Positions 1-9,251 of a DNA stretch of 64,000 bases are shown here, piece after piece. Location: the NCBI RefSeq assembly GCF_039522935.1, contig NZ_BAAAEI010000001.1:248001-312000 (forward strand), read 5' to 3'. A model generated the notes under the pieces. It was not told where the DNA came from. It was given only the letters and a program-made list of their open reading frames with translations, and searched no databases. A program made the position numbers and the translations under genes. The first letter of the stretch is position 1, and every line of letters starts with the position of its first letter. The stretch is from Bowmanella denitrificans (GTDB lineage: Bacteria > Pseudomonadota > Gammaproteobacteria > Enterobacterales > Alteromonadaceae).

Positions 1-797
1 GGCTGCCCTGCGATTCGGCCTGGGCAGTGCAAACCAGTTCAGTGCAACCGGCCATTCCCTATACCCGTTCCATTGCCCACCCCTGGGGCTGGCAATGGCA
101 GATCCCGCTGCAAAACCGGGTAGGTAACGGCATGGTATATTGCAGTCGCTATGTAGCAGACGACGAGGCCAAACAAGCTCTGCTGAATTCGGTACAAGGC
201 GATTGCCTGACCGAACCCAGACTGATTAAGTTTAAAACCGGTCAGCGGCGTAAGCACTGGCATAAAAACTGTGTGGCGATGGGTTTGTCATCCGGCTTTA
301 TCGAACCACTGGAGTCCACCAGCATCCATCTGATACAACGTAGTATTGTCAGACTGTTGCAATTACTGCCTTATGCGTCAGTGGAACAGTGCGATATTGA
401 TGAGTTTAATCGCCAGACCGAGCATGAAGTTAACAATATCCGCGACTTTATCATTCTGCATTACCATGTCACCAATCGCACAGACAGCAAGTTCTGGCAG
501 CATTGCCGACAGATGGCCGTGCCGGACTCCCTGCGGCATCGCATTGAGCTGTTCAAACGCACCGGCCGGGTATTTAAGGTGCCAGACGAGCTGTTCGCGG
601 AAAATTCCTGGATCCAGGTGATGATGGGCCAGGGACTGACACCACAGCAATATCACCCAATCGTGGATATGATGTCAGAGCAGGAGCTGCGAGACTTTCT
701 GGCGCATATTAAATCCAACGTCAGCCGTTTTGTGGCCCAGCTTCCCCCGCACCATAATTTTATTCGCCACTATTGCCCCGCCGCGAAGGCCCAGTGA
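1..797 (+). CDS. Tryptophan halogenase family protein, C-terminal part
   Basis: The window opens inside this gene. Codons are in frame from base 3, so about 264 C-terminal residues are visible and the N-terminal FAD-binding GxGxxG and catalytic lysine lie outside. The visible part has the family features: a WGWQWQIPLQ stretch, GNGMVYCSRY, and GLSSGFIEPLESTSIHLIQ, the conserved segment near the flavin and substrate pocket. The family consists of flavin-dependent halogenases such as PrnA. In marine gammaproteobacteria many members sit beside TonB receptors and sugar genes, where their substrate is unknown. The GTG at base 27 is internal, not the true start. The next gene begins about 3 bases after the stop, so the two are co-transcribed. 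Family assignment is firm; actual halogenation of tryptophan is not shown. Confidence 0.88.
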   Translation, partial: LPCDSAWAVQTSSVQPAIPYTRSIAHPWGWQWQIPLQNRVGNGMVYCSRYVADDEAKQALLNSVQGDCLTEPRLIKFKTGQRRKHWHKNCVAMGLSSGFIEPLESTSIHLIQRSIVRLLQLLPYASVEQCDIDEFNRQTEHEVNNIRDFIILHYHVTNRTDSKFWQHCRQMAVPDSLRHRIELFKRTGRVFKVPDELFAENSWIQVMMGQGLTPQQYHPIVDMMSEQELRDFLAHIKSNVSRFVAQLPPHHNFIRHYCPAAKAQ

Positions 798-799
798 CG

Positions 800-1519
800 A
801 TGCAGGCAGAGCTGGATACCGCAATTCAACTCAATAGCCGTGCTGCCATTGAGATTTTGCAGGTCGGTCGGGAACAAACGCCGGTGGTGGTGATTGACGA
901 TTTCGCCCTGGATATTCAGGCTGTTATCGCTCATGCCAGCCAACAAACCTTTACTCCGCCGAGCGAAGCGGCTTATCCGGGGGTTCGCGCGCCCCTGCCC
1001 CGTCCATATATTTTCAGCTTGCTGGACGGAGTGTTTAAGCTGATTTACCAACTGTACCGGGTGCCTGCTCAGTTACGTATGCAGCCGCAAAATTTTGTTT
1101 ATTCGCTGGTCAGCCAGACACCCGAGCAACTTAGCAGCAGACAGCGTCTGCCCCACTATGACAGCCACTATCTCTATCACTTTGCCTTGATGCATTATCT
1201 GAATCCGGGTCCCCATGGCGGCACCGCTTTTTACCGGCATAAACCGACCGGATTTGAAACCATCAGTCAACCCAGAAGAGTGCCCTATATTGCGGCGGTG
1301 CAGGCGCATATGGCCGGTTATGGCGAACCCGATAACGCCTATATTCATGACAGCACTGACCAGTTTGAACAAATTGGCCAGGTCGCCTACCGCCCTAACC
1401 GATTACTGATTTATCCGGGATTCTTGTTGCACTCCGGTCTGATTGACACAGACTCAGACATCGACAGCAACCCCGTCACCGGCAGGCTGACCGCCAATTT
1501 GTTTATTGAGTTCAGATAA
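800..1519 (+). CDS. DUF6445 family protein (cupin/2OG-oxygenase-like fold)
   Basis: A 239-residue protein directly after the halogenase. ATG at 800 is taken as start; GTG at 794 and TTG at 773 in the same frame overlap the halogenase end and are alternatives. The central part has HYDSHYLYHFALMHYLN, then GGTAFYRHKPTGFE, and near the end PNRLLIYPGFLLHSG. The order His-x-Asp, Gly-Gly-Thr-x-Phe-Tyr-Arg, then a late His resembles double-stranded beta-helix 2-oxoglutarate/Fe(II) oxygenases. That fold statement is inference. DUF6445 proteins are known as frequent partners of tryptophan-halogenase-like proteins in Alteromonadales and sphingomonads, in loci with TonB receptors. No signal peptide is seen. 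Biochemical role unknown. Confidence 0.8.
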   Translation: MQAELDTAIQLNSRAAIEILQVGREQTPVVVIDDFALDIQAVIAHASQQTFTPPSEAAYPGVRAPLPRPYIFSLLDGVFKLIYQLYRVPAQLRMQPQNFVYSLVSQTPEQLSSRQRLPHYDSHYLYHFALMHYLNPGPHGGTAFYRHKPTGFETISQPRRVPYIAAVQAHMAGYGEPDNAYIHDSTDQFEQIGQVAYRPNRLLIYPGFLLHSGLIDTDSDIDSNPVTGRLTANLFIEFR

Positions 1520-1529
1520 CGCTTTTTTG

Positions 1530-2531
1530 CTAGGCAGAGACCGGCAACGCAGAATCCCGCAATACCAGGCTGGGTTCAAACAGGTTTTGCACCTTAAGCT
1601 TGTCATCCTGATAGATGTGCTTGCGCACCCAGCGAGCCGCCATACGGCCCATTTCGCCGGCCGGAAAGTCGATTGTGCTTAAATGGGGGAAGGTGTAGCG
1701 AGACATAATCACGTTGTCAAAGCCTATAATCGACAAATCTTTGGGGATCTCCAACCGGTTGTCACGCGCACAATTCATCGCACCGCAGGCCATTTCATCG
1801 TTGGCGCACACCACAGCGCTAAAGGAACGGCCTCGTGCCAGTAATTTTTCCATTGCAGCGACACCCCCAGCCTCATGAAAGTCACCTTCCATAAACAGCC
1901 CCGGATCAAATACCAGTCCCGCTTCCTGCAGGGCACGTTGATGACCGGCCAGGCGATCACGTACATCCAGTTTAAACAAGGGCCCGGAGATATAGGCAAT
2001 CTGCTTATGGCCAAGCTCAAGCATGGCTTTAGTGGCCAGATAGCCACCCAGCTCGTTGTTCAGGCAGATACAGTTCTCTTCCATACCTTTTACCAGGCGG
2101 TTTAACACCACCACCGGCGTCTGCTTGTGCAGCTCCAACAGGTATTCATCGGTTACCGCATCCACATGCAGGATCAGGGCGTCACATTTACGGCTGATTA
2201 AAAATTCGATGGCGTCTTTTTCGCTGGCCACGTCACTGTGACCCGCGGCAATAATCACGTGCTTGCCCACCGAGCGCAGTTCGTTTTCCACCCCACTCAT
2301 CATTTCACCGAAGAACGGACCATGCACTTCCGACACCAGCATACCAACGCTGTTGGAGCAATTGGATGCCAGCGACTGGGCGATGGAATTAGGACGGTAA
2401 TTAAGTTCCTGCATGGCCTTGAGCACTTTGGTGCGGGTGGCTTCGCCAACTTTGGCGCTGCCGTTCATCACCCTGGACACTGTGGCCAGTGACACCCCGG
2501 CTCTTTCAGATACTTGGTAAATGGTTGCCAT
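1530..2531 (-). CDS. LacI/GalR family transcriptional regulator
   Basis: A 333-residue repressor of usual LacI length. Residues 2-21 are the LacI helix-turn-helix (ATIYQVSERAGVSLATVSRV), followed by the hinge helix. From about residue 60 comes a type-I periplasmic-binding-like effector domain (SNSVGMLVSEVHGPFF; late IIGFDNVIMSRYTFPHLSTI). It is the last gene of a leftward unit, 18 bases after the GPH symporter gene, which itself follows the GH1 gene by 6 bases. A LacI-type operator is present at 5364-5377 in front of the GH1 gene, so autoregulation together with control of the beta-glucoside genes is likely. The inducer is probably a beta-glucoside such as cellobiose or a laminari-oligosaccharide, judged only from neighbours. 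Confidence 0.92.
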   Translation of the reverse strand: MATIYQVSERAGVSLATVSRVMNGSAKVGEATRTKVLKAMQELNYRPNSIAQSLASNCSNSVGMLVSEVHGPFFGEMMSGVENELRSVGKHVIIAAGHSDVASEKDAIEFLISRKCDALILHVDAVTDEYLLELHKQTPVVVLNRLVKGMEENCICLNNELGGYLATKAMLELGHKQIAYISGPLFKLDVRDRLAGHQRALQEAGLVFDPGLFMEGDFHEAGGVAAMEKLLARGRSFSAVVCANDEMACGAMNCARDNRLEIPKDLSIIGFDNVIMSRYTFPHLSTIDFPAGEMGRMAARWVRKHIYQDDKLKVQNLFEPSLVLRDSALPVSA

Positions 2532-2549
2532 GCTAAAACTCTTGCACTC

Positions 2550-3881
2550 CTATCGACTTTCGGCGCCTGCAAGCGCCAGCCTGACTTTTTCGACTTCCTG
2601 GTTGCCGAGTTTATAGAACTTCATAATCAGTGCCACTATTAAAAACGCCAATGCCGGTAACCAGGTAAAAGACAACAGAATACCCTGTAGGGTTTCAGAA
2701 GATTGCGGTTGGTCGGGTTGATAGCTGTAAAAGGCCAGTAACCAACCAGCCAGTGCACCACCCAGTGCCAGGCCCATTTTGATAAAGAACACCACAGATG
2801 AGTAGGTCATACCTGTGATACGCACACCGCTGCGATACTGCCCATAATCCACTACATCGGCCATTTTTGCCCATAACAGGGGGGTGCCCATTTGCAGAAT
2901 AAAGCACCACAGCACATAAATGCCAAAGGCCAACAGGGTTTGCTCACCCGCCACAAAATAGGTTGCCACACACAACAAGGCCGCAATCAGTTGTATCGTC
3001 ATATAGGCTTTAACTTTGCAAACCCTGGCTGCCAGCCACTGCGCCACCGCACAACCGGCAATATTGCCCAGCATGCCTAAAGTGACAAACAGGGTAATCA
3101 AATCCTCACGGCCCAGGTAATATTTAACGTAATAAATCGCCAATGTGTTACGCAGTACCATCCCCACCAGCACAAATAAGGCGGCCAGACTCAGAATACG
3201 CCACTGATCGTTATGCCACAGCGCCCCCATGTCCTGCCAGAAACTGGACTTCTGGTCGGCCGGTGGAAATACCCTTTCCTTGGTGCCAGCGAAGCACAGC
3301 CAGAACATGATCACGCCCAGCACACTCATGGCAGCAATAGTCAGTTGATAACCTTTGGCCTTGTCGCCCTGACCGAAGAAATCCACCAGCGGCAACGTGC
3401 AGGCAGTCACCAGCAAGCCGCCCAGCATGCCAAACACAAAGCGGTAGGATTGCACCGACACCCGCTCGGCCGGATTCGCGGTAAGCACACCACCCAAGGC
3501 CGAATAGGGAATATTGATGGCGGTATAAGCCAGCATCAGCAACCCATAGGTGGCAAAGGCGTAAATAACCTTGCCATCCGCACTGAGGTCCGGGGTGGTA
3601 AAAGCCAGCACACTGATAACGCCAAAGGGTACGGCCAGCCACAACAGATAGGGGCGAAATTTGCCATGGCGGGTCTGGGTTCTGTCATTGATAGCGCCCA
3701 TCAAAGGGTCGGTCACCGCATCAAAGATGCGCACCACCAGAAACAAGGTACCCACCAGCGCCGGTGACAAGCCGAAAATATCCGTATAGAAAAAGGATAG
3801 AAACAGCATAACCGACTGAAATACGATATTACTGGCGGTATCGCCAAGTCCATAAGCTACTTTTTCTCGTACCGACAACAT
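2550..3881 (-). CDS. GPH-family sugar:cation symporter (MFS)
   Basis: A 443-residue inner-membrane protein with about twelve hydrophobic segments. The N-terminus (SVREKVAYGLGDTASNIVF) and the early DAVTDPLMGAINDRT motif are hallmarks of the glycoside-pentoside-hexuronide:cation symporters (MelB/XynP type), where the aspartates take part in cation coupling. GKFRPYLLW follows in the cytoplasmic loop between helices 2 and 3. It lies between the GH1 beta-glucosidase gene (6 bases upstream) and the LacI gene, so it probably imports the disaccharide or glycoside hydrolysed by the GH1 enzyme. Start is ATG at 3881. Specific substrate unknown. Confidence 0.9.
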   Translation of the reverse strand: MLSVREKVAYGLGDTASNIVFQSVMLFLSFFYTDIFGLSPALVGTLFLVVRIFDAVTDPLMGAINDRTQTRHGKFRPYLLWLAVPFGVISVLAFTTPDLSADGKVIYAFATYGLLMLAYTAINIPYSALGGVLTANPAERVSVQSYRFVFGMLGGLLVTACTLPLVDFFGQGDKAKGYQLTIAAMSVLGVIMFWLCFAGTKERVFPPADQKSSFWQDMGALWHNDQWRILSLAALFVLVGMVLRNTLAIYYVKYYLGREDLITLFVTLGMLGNIAGCAVAQWLAARVCKVKAYMTIQLIAALLCVATYFVAGEQTLLAFGIYVLWCFILQMGTPLLWAKMADVVDYGQYRSGVRITGMTYSSVVFFIKMGLALGGALAGWLLAFYSYQPDQPQSSETLQGILLSFTWLPALAFLIVALIMKFYKLGNQEVEKVRLALAGAESR

Positions 3882-3887
3882 TCGCTG

Positions 3888-5249
3888 TTACTCCCCGGCT
3901 ATGGCACTTGTCTGACGATGCTTGAGCATGTGCGCATACGCCTGACCACTGGCCTTGATAATACGCTGCTGACTGTCATAGTCGACATACACCAGTCCAA
4001 ACCGCTTCAGGTAGCCTTCTGCCCATTCAAAGTTGTCCATCAGGCTCCAGGCAAAGTAGCCACGAATGTCCACGCCCTGCTCTGCCGCTTCGTTAACCGC
4101 ATTGATATGGCTGTGCAGATAGGCCAGGCGGTCCCAGTCATTCACCTGTCCCTCTTCAAGCTTATCCACCATGGCTGCGCCGTTTTCAGTAATATACACC
4201 GGTGGCAGTGCATATTGCTGATGATACGACAGCAGCAGGTTGCGCAACCCCTGAGGATAAATTTCCCAGCCCATATCCGTCAGTGGTAGCGATTTCTGCT
4301 GACCACCACGGAATAATTCAGTGTCGTCGGCCTGGTATATCTCGCGGGTGTAGTAATTGATCCCCAGATAGTCCAACGGGTGAGCAATCACTTGCATGTC
4401 CCCCTCTTCAATTACAGGCCTTTCATGCTCAGGCAAGGCGTGCATCAGATCAGGGTAGCGACCTTCCAGTACCGGGCGCAAATACCAGTGATTATAATAC
4501 TGGTCGGCGTTTTGGGCCGCCTGAATATCCTCTGGCGCATCGGTTTTGGCGTAACAAGGGCTGAAATTCAGCACGATACCATTTTGGGCATGCGGCGCGT
4601 GTTCCGTCAGCTCCCGCATGGCCAGACCGTGCGCCAGCAATAAATGATGAGCCGCCTGTTTGCCCCAGGCCTTACTTTTGTGGCCAGGCGCATGCACGCC
4701 GATTTCATAGCCCAGATAGGCACTGCAATAAGGTTCATTGAGTGTGGCATAAGAATACACTCTGTCGCCGAAGGTACGGGCTATCAGCCGGGCATAATCG
4801 CGAAAACGATAGGCCGTCAGACGGTTCAGCCAGCCACCCTGATCTTCCAGGTATTGCGGCAAATCCCAGTGATAAAGGGTCACAAAGGCTTTAATCCCGA
4901 GCGCATTGAGTTTGTCCAGCAACTGCACATAAAAGTCCAGGCCTTGTTGATTGGGCGTACCATCGGCATGCATGACTCTGGGCCAGGAAACGGAAAAACG
5001 ATAGGCATCCACCCCCATGCTATGGATTAAGTCGATATCCTGTTGCCAGTGCTCAATATGCCGGCAGGCCTGCAAACCGTTGGAACCGTCGCGAATCTTT
5101 CCCGGCTCAGCACAAAAAGTATCCCAGATACAGGGCAAGCGGCTGTCGGCAGCGCCTTCAATCTGGAAGGCGGCAGTCGCCACCCCAAACAGGAAATCCG
5201 GCTTCAGTAATGGTGCCCCATCGGGCAGTTCAATGCGTTTGTTATTCAA
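3888..5249 (-). CDS. GH1 beta-glucosidase
   Basis: A 453-residue family 1 glycoside hydrolase of normal length. It starts with PDFLFGVATAAFQIEGA (glycone-binding Gln), has the acid/base motif TLNEPYCSAYLGY near residue 172, and the nucleophile motif PVYITENGA near residue 353. It ends with the aglycone-side SLMDNFEWAEGYLKRFGL. No signal peptide, so it is cytoplasmic and would split imported beta-glucosides to glucose. The start codon appears to be TTG at 5249, with GGAT about 8 bases upstream; no in-frame ATG is closer to the conserved start. It heads the GH1-GPH-LacI unit behind the LacI-type operator at 5364-5377. Exact specificity (cellobiose, laminaribiose, galactosides) cannot be read. 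Confidence 0.93.
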   Translation of the reverse strand: MNNKRIELPDGAPLLKPDFLFGVATAAFQIEGAADSRLPCIWDTFCAEPGKIRDGSNGLQACRHIEHWQQDIDLIHSMGVDAYRFSVSWPRVMHADGTPNQQGLDFYVQLLDKLNALGIKAFVTLYHWDLPQYLEDQGGWLNRLTAYRFRDYARLIARTFGDRVYSYATLNEPYCSAYLGYEIGVHAPGHKSKAWGKQAAHHLLLAHGLAMRELTEHAPHAQNGIVLNFSPCYAKTDAPEDIQAAQNADQYYNHWYLRPVLEGRYPDLMHALPEHERPVIEEGDMQVIAHPLDYLGINYYTREIYQADDTELFRGGQQKSLPLTDMGWEIYPQGLRNLLLSYHQQYALPPVYITENGAAMVDKLEEGQVNDWDRLAYLHSHINAVNEAAEQGVDIRGYFAWSLMDNFEWAEGYLKRFGLVYVDYDSQQRIIKASGQAYAHMLKHRQTSAIAGE

Positions 5250-5363
5250 GATATCATCCAGTCAGGCAAGAGAATTTACATTTCGCTCACACACCATCCC
5301 AGACCTCAACATTACTTTTTACATCAGCAATGTGTTGCGCATCGGTTTCAGTGATGCTAATAA

Positions 5364-5377
5364 TGTAAGCGCTTTCA
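5364..5377. promoter_or_regulatory. LacI-family operator between GH1 and MFS/GH3 units
   Basis: TGTAAGCGCTTTCA is a nearly perfect palindrome around a central AAGCGCTT and fits the general LacI/GalR consensus TGnAAnCGnTTnCA. It lies in the 200-base divergent region between the leftward GH1-GPH-LacI unit and the rightward FucP-type MFS-GH3-deacetylase unit. A single site could repress both directions. The presumed regulator is the LacI protein encoded at 1530-2531. Confidence 0.75.
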
Positions 5378-5449
5378 CAAATGTTAAACCCTTGTAACTG
5401 GCGGGTCAATGCAAAACATCACCCGCCCTCAGCCAAGCCGGAAATTGTT

Positions 5450-6703
5450 ATGCGCCAAGCCGCTTTAGGGGAACAACCCCGCCACGCTAATCTGACCTTT
5501 GCACTGGTCTCGTTAACCTCGTTGTTTTTTATGTGGGGGTTTATTACCGCCCTGAATGACATATTGATTCCGCACCTTAAAGCGGTATTCAGCCTGAGCT
5601 ATACCCAGGCCATGTTGGTGCAGTTTTGCTTTTTCGGTGCGTACTTTCTGATTTCCGTGCCAGCCGGGCGCCTGGTGGACAAAATCGGGTTTCAGCGTGG
5701 CATTGCCACCGGCCTGCTTACTGCCGCTTGCGGTTGTTTGCTGTTTGTACCTTCGGCACTTTACGCAACCTACTGGATGTTCCTGATGGCCTTGTTTGTG
5801 CTGGCCGCAGGTATCACCATTTTGCAGGTCGCGGCCAATCCACTGGTGACCTTGCTGGGCAACCCGGATACCGCATCCAGCCGTCTGACCATGACCCAGG
5901 CATTTAATTCCCTGGGCACCACAGTCGCCCCTGTGCTGGGCGGCATCCTGATTTTTTCCCACACACAGACTGAGCAGTCAGCCGACAGTGTTATCGCCCC
6001 CTACATTGGTCTGGCGCTGATTCTGGTCGCCATGGCCCTGTGCTTTTTCCGCCTGCAGTTACCTCAACCGCAGTTGGAGCATACACAGTCCACCACCGAT
6101 GACAGGCACCGTTCCTTGTTTCACTACCCCCATCTGATCCTCGGTGCGGTGGGGATCTTTGTGTATGTGGGGGCGGAAGTTTCCATTGGCAGCTTCCTGG
6201 TGAATTTCCTCGGCGAAGCGCATGTGATGGCAATGACAGAAGCACAGGCATCTAAATACATTGCCTATTACTGGGGCGGAGCCATGGTCGGTCGCTTTAT
6301 CGGCGCGGCACTGATGCAACGTGTTGCGCCAGGCAAACTGCTGGCCTTTAACAGTTTGGCTTCCATGGCTTTGATACTGACCGCTATTGTTGCCGATGGC
6401 AGCCTGGCCATGTGGAGTATCCTGGCCGTGGGTCTGTGCAATTCCATCATGTTTCCAACAATTTTCAGTCTGGCGGTTCGTGCACTTGGGCCGGATACCG
6501 GTCGCGGCTCGGGCCTGCTGTGCCTGGCCATTGTCGGCGGGGCGGTGGTGCCACTGTTGCAGGGTATGCTGGCTGACAGTCTGGGCCTGCAATTGTCATT
6601 CCTGCTGCCGCTGGTGTGCTACCTGTATATCGCTTTTTATGGTTTGGCCGGGGCCAAAGCCCGCCAGTCTGACTCTTCCACCGTTCAACAAGAGGTTGCC
6701 TGA
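5450..6703 (+). CDS. Sugar MFS transporter, FucP/GluP type
   Basis: About 417 residues and twelve hydrophobic segments. The beginning, TSLFFMWGFITALNDILIPHLK, is the signature of the FHS family (L-fucose permease, glucose/galactose transporter GluP), including the Asn-Asp pair in helix 1. GRLVDKIGFQRGIATG is the usual MFS loop 2-3 motif. ATG at 5450 is preferred because conserved sequence begins about 15 residues later. An in-frame ATG at 5381 is possible but would begin only four bases after the LacI operator. The GH3 gene follows after 2 bases. It probably imports the monosaccharide, likely glucose, released outside the cytoplasm by the GH3 enzyme. Confidence 0.9.
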   Translation: MRQAALGEQPRHANLTFALVSLTSLFFMWGFITALNDILIPHLKAVFSLSYTQAMLVQFCFFGAYFLISVPAGRLVDKIGFQRGIATGLLTAACGCLLFVPSALYATYWMFLMALFVLAAGITILQVAANPLVTLLGNPDTASSRLTMTQAFNSLGTTVAPVLGGILIFSHTQTEQSADSVIAPYIGLALILVAMALCFFRLQLPQPQLEHTQSTTDDRHRSLFHYPHLILGAVGIFVYVGAEVSIGSFLVNFLGEAHVMAMTEAQASKYIAYYWGGAMVGRFIGAALMQRVAPGKLLAFNSLASMALILTAIVADGSLAMWSILAVGLCNSIMFPTIFSLAVRALGPDTGRGSGLLCLAIVGGAVVPLLQGMLADSLGLQLSFLLPLVCYLYIAFYGLAGAKARQSDSSTVQQEVA

Positions 6704-6705
6704 CA

Positions 6706-9237
6706 ATGCCATCTTTGACCCCTTCCCTGTCTGCCCGCCCCTTGCTGGGCCTGGCGTTGTGTACTGCATTGTCAGCCTGTAGCGATAGCCAACACAGTCA
6801 AAATACGGCAACGCCGGCGGTGCCGGATTTCTGGCCGGTTATTCAATCAGAAGTCAGTCGCAGTGAAGCAATCGAACAACGTGTGCAGTCGCTGCTGGCC
6901 AATATGACCCTGGAGCAGAAGGTTGCGCAAACCATGCAACCGGAAATTCGCGATATCAGTATCGAGGATATGCGACGCTATGGCTTCGGTTCGTACCTGA
7001 ACGGCGGCGGGGCTTTTCCCGACAACAATAAGCACGCGTCGGTGCAGGATTGGGTGAAACTGGCCGAAGCCATGTATCAGGCCTCGGTGGATGACAGTCT
7101 GGATGGCAGTCGTATTCCCACCATGTGGGGCACTGATGCCGTGCATGGCCATAACAATGTTATCGGTGCGACACTGTTCCCGCATAATATTGGCCTGGGT
7201 GCGGCCCATAACCCGGCGTTGATTGAAAAAATTGCCGGCGCAACCGCCAAAGAAGTCGCCGCCACGGGGATTGACTGGATATTTGCGCCGACCGTTGCGG
7301 TGACCCGTGACGACCGCTGGGGTCGTACCTACGAGGCCTACTCCGAAGACCCGGACATTGTCCGTGACTACGCCTACGCCATTGTTAAGGGCCTGCAGGG
7401 CCGCGACGAGGCCTTTTTATCTGAACAGCAGGTGATCAGCACCGTTAAACATTTCCTCGGCGACGGCGGCACCCAAAATGGTGATGATCAAGGTGACAAT
7501 CTTGCCACCGAACAGCAATTGTTTGATATTCATGCGCAAGGCTACGTCGGTGGTTTGACAGCTGGCGCACAGTCGGTAATGGCCTCATTCAACAGTTGGC
7601 ATGGTGTAAAAAACCACGGCAACCCTTATTTACTGACACAAGTCCTGAAAGAGCGTATGGGTTTTGACGGTTTTGTAGTGGGCGACTGGAATGGCCATGG
7701 GCAGATCCCCGGATGCACCAATGAAAGCTGCCCCGCCGCGATCAATGCCGGGCTGGACATGTATATGGTGCCCACCCAGGCCTGGAAGCCACTGCTGGAA
7801 AATACCATCGCCCAGGTAAAGGCCGGACAAATTAGTCAGGCAAGATTGGACGATGCGGTAGCGCGAATTCTGCGGGTAAAGCTGCGGGCTGGACTGTTTG
7901 ACAAGCCATCGCCCGCTAATCGTGCTTTGGCTGGTGACAGCAGCCTGATCGGCCATGCGGCGCATCGCGCCATCGCGCGTCAGGCTGTGCGCGAATCTCT
8001 GGTGCTGTTGAAAAACAAAGACCAGCTCCTGCCATTATCGCCTCAGTCACGCATCCTGTTGGCCGGTGACGGTGCCGACAATATTGGCAAACAGTCAGGC
8101 GGCTGGACGATTACCTGGCAGGGTACAGGTAATCAAAATAGTGATTTTCCTGGTGCCACGTCTGTTTATGACGGTATAAAACAGGCCGTAGACGCAGCTG
8201 GTGGTCAGGTTGAACTGGCAGCCGACGGTCAATATAGTCAGGTACCTGATGTGGCCATTGTGGTGTTTGGCGAAGAGCCCTATGCCGAAGGCAATGGCGA
8301 TCTGGCGAACCTGGAATACCAACGCGGCAATAAAACCGACTTAGCCTTACTGAAGAAATTACAATCCCAGGGGATCCCGGTGGTGTCGGTCTTTATCAGT
8401 GGGCGGCCAATGTGGGTAAACCCTGAACTGAACGCCTCAGATGCCTTTGTCGCCGCCTGGCTACCCGGCTCCGAAGGCGGGGGGATCGCGGATGTGCTGC
8501 TGCGCCGTACCGACGGTGCGGTGCACCACGACTTTAAGGGTAAGCTGTCCTTTTCCTGGCCCGCCAGCCCAGAGCAGACTACCGTCAACCGCCATGATCC
8601 TGATTATCAACCATTGTTGCCTTATGGCTTTGGTCTGAGCTACGGCGATAAAGACGTACTAAGCGCACCACTGGACGAAAGTGTGCAAACCACCAATGCC
8701 GCTTTAGCGCCACTGAGCCTGTTTGAAAATGATATCAAGGCCCCCTGGCAGCTTAGCATCGGCGCCATAGGAAACACTCAGGCGGTGATCAGCAGTGTCC
8801 AGCAGCAAGGTCCGGTCAGCCTGCGCACCAGCGACTGGAAAATCCAGGAAGACAGTCGTCGTCTGCATTTTGATGGTTCAGCGCCGGGTGAAGTGCAAAT
8901 TGGAGCCAGTTTCCCGCAGGATCTGCGTGCCTATGTGGAAGCTAACGCCAGCCTGCATCTGGCGGTAAAACTGGACAGTCAGTTACAAAGCCCAGTCACC
9001 CTGGCCATGCTATGCGGCGAAAATTGCTCGTCTGAGCTGGACATCAGTGCCAGGCTCGCGGCACTGCCTGTGGGCGAATGGCACAGCGTTTCGGTGCCCT
9101 TGCAGTGTTTTAACCAGGCCAATCATCTTGCCCGGGTGTTCAGCCCTTTTAGTTTGAGGGTGCAAGGTGAATTACACATCAGCATCGCTAATATTCGTCT
9201 GCTGCCGGGTCAGGCAGAGGCTAATCAATGTCAGTAG
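6706..9237 (+). CDS. GH3 glucan beta-glucosidase lipoprotein (ExoP-like)
   Basis: An 843-residue family 3 glycoside hydrolase. A short signal sequence ends in the lipobox LSAC (residues about 20-23), so it should be a lipoprotein in the periplasm or outer membrane. The (beta/alpha)8 domain shows VKHFLGDGGT (substrate-binding Lys-His) and the nucleophile Asp327 in VGDWNGHG. The alpha/beta sandwich domain follows (LLAGDGADNIGKQSGGWTITWQG). After about residue 660 there is an additional C-terminal beta domain like that of the marine exo-1,3/1,4-beta-glucanase ExoP. An AAGAGG ribosome site lies just inside the end of the transporter gene. With the FucP-type carrier and the LacI operator it forms an external beta-glucan breakdown unit. 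Confidence 0.93.
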   Translation: MPSLTPSLSARPLLGLALCTALSACSDSQHSQNTATPAVPDFWPVIQSEVSRSEAIEQRVQSLLANMTLEQKVAQTMQPEIRDISIEDMRRYGFGSYLNGGGAFPDNNKHASVQDWVKLAEAMYQASVDDSLDGSRIPTMWGTDAVHGHNNVIGATLFPHNIGLGAAHNPALIEKIAGATAKEVAATGIDWIFAPTVAVTRDDRWGRTYEAYSEDPDIVRDYAYAIVKGLQGRDEAFLSEQQVISTVKHFLGDGGTQNGDDQGDNLATEQQLFDIHAQGYVGGLTAGAQSVMASFNSWHGVKNHGNPYLLTQVLKERMGFDGFVVGDWNGHGQIPGCTNESCPAAINAGLDMYMVPTQAWKPLLENTIAQVKAGQISQARLDDAVARILRVKLRAGLFDKPSPANRALAGDSSLIGHAAHRAIARQAVRESLVLLKNKDQLLPLSPQSRILLAGDGADNIGKQSGGWTITWQGTGNQNSDFPGATSVYDGIKQAVDAAGGQVELAADGQYSQVPDVAIVVFGEEPYAEGNGDLANLEYQRGNKTDLALLKKLQSQGIPVVSVFISGRPMWVNPELNASDAFVAAWLPGSEGGGIADVLLRRTDGAVHHDFKGKLSFSWPASPEQTTVNRHDPDYQPLLPYGFGLSYGDKDVLSAPLDESVQTTNAALAPLSLFENDIKAPWQLSIGAIGNTQAVISSVQQQGPVSLRTSDWKIQEDSRRLHFDGSAPGEVQIGASFPQDLRAYVEANASLHLAVKLDSQLQSPVTLAMLCGENCSSELDISARLAALPVGEWHSVSVPLQCFNQANHLARVFSPFSLRVQGELHISIANIRLLPGQAEANQCQ

Positions 9238-9251
9238 GCAGATAAACAGAT

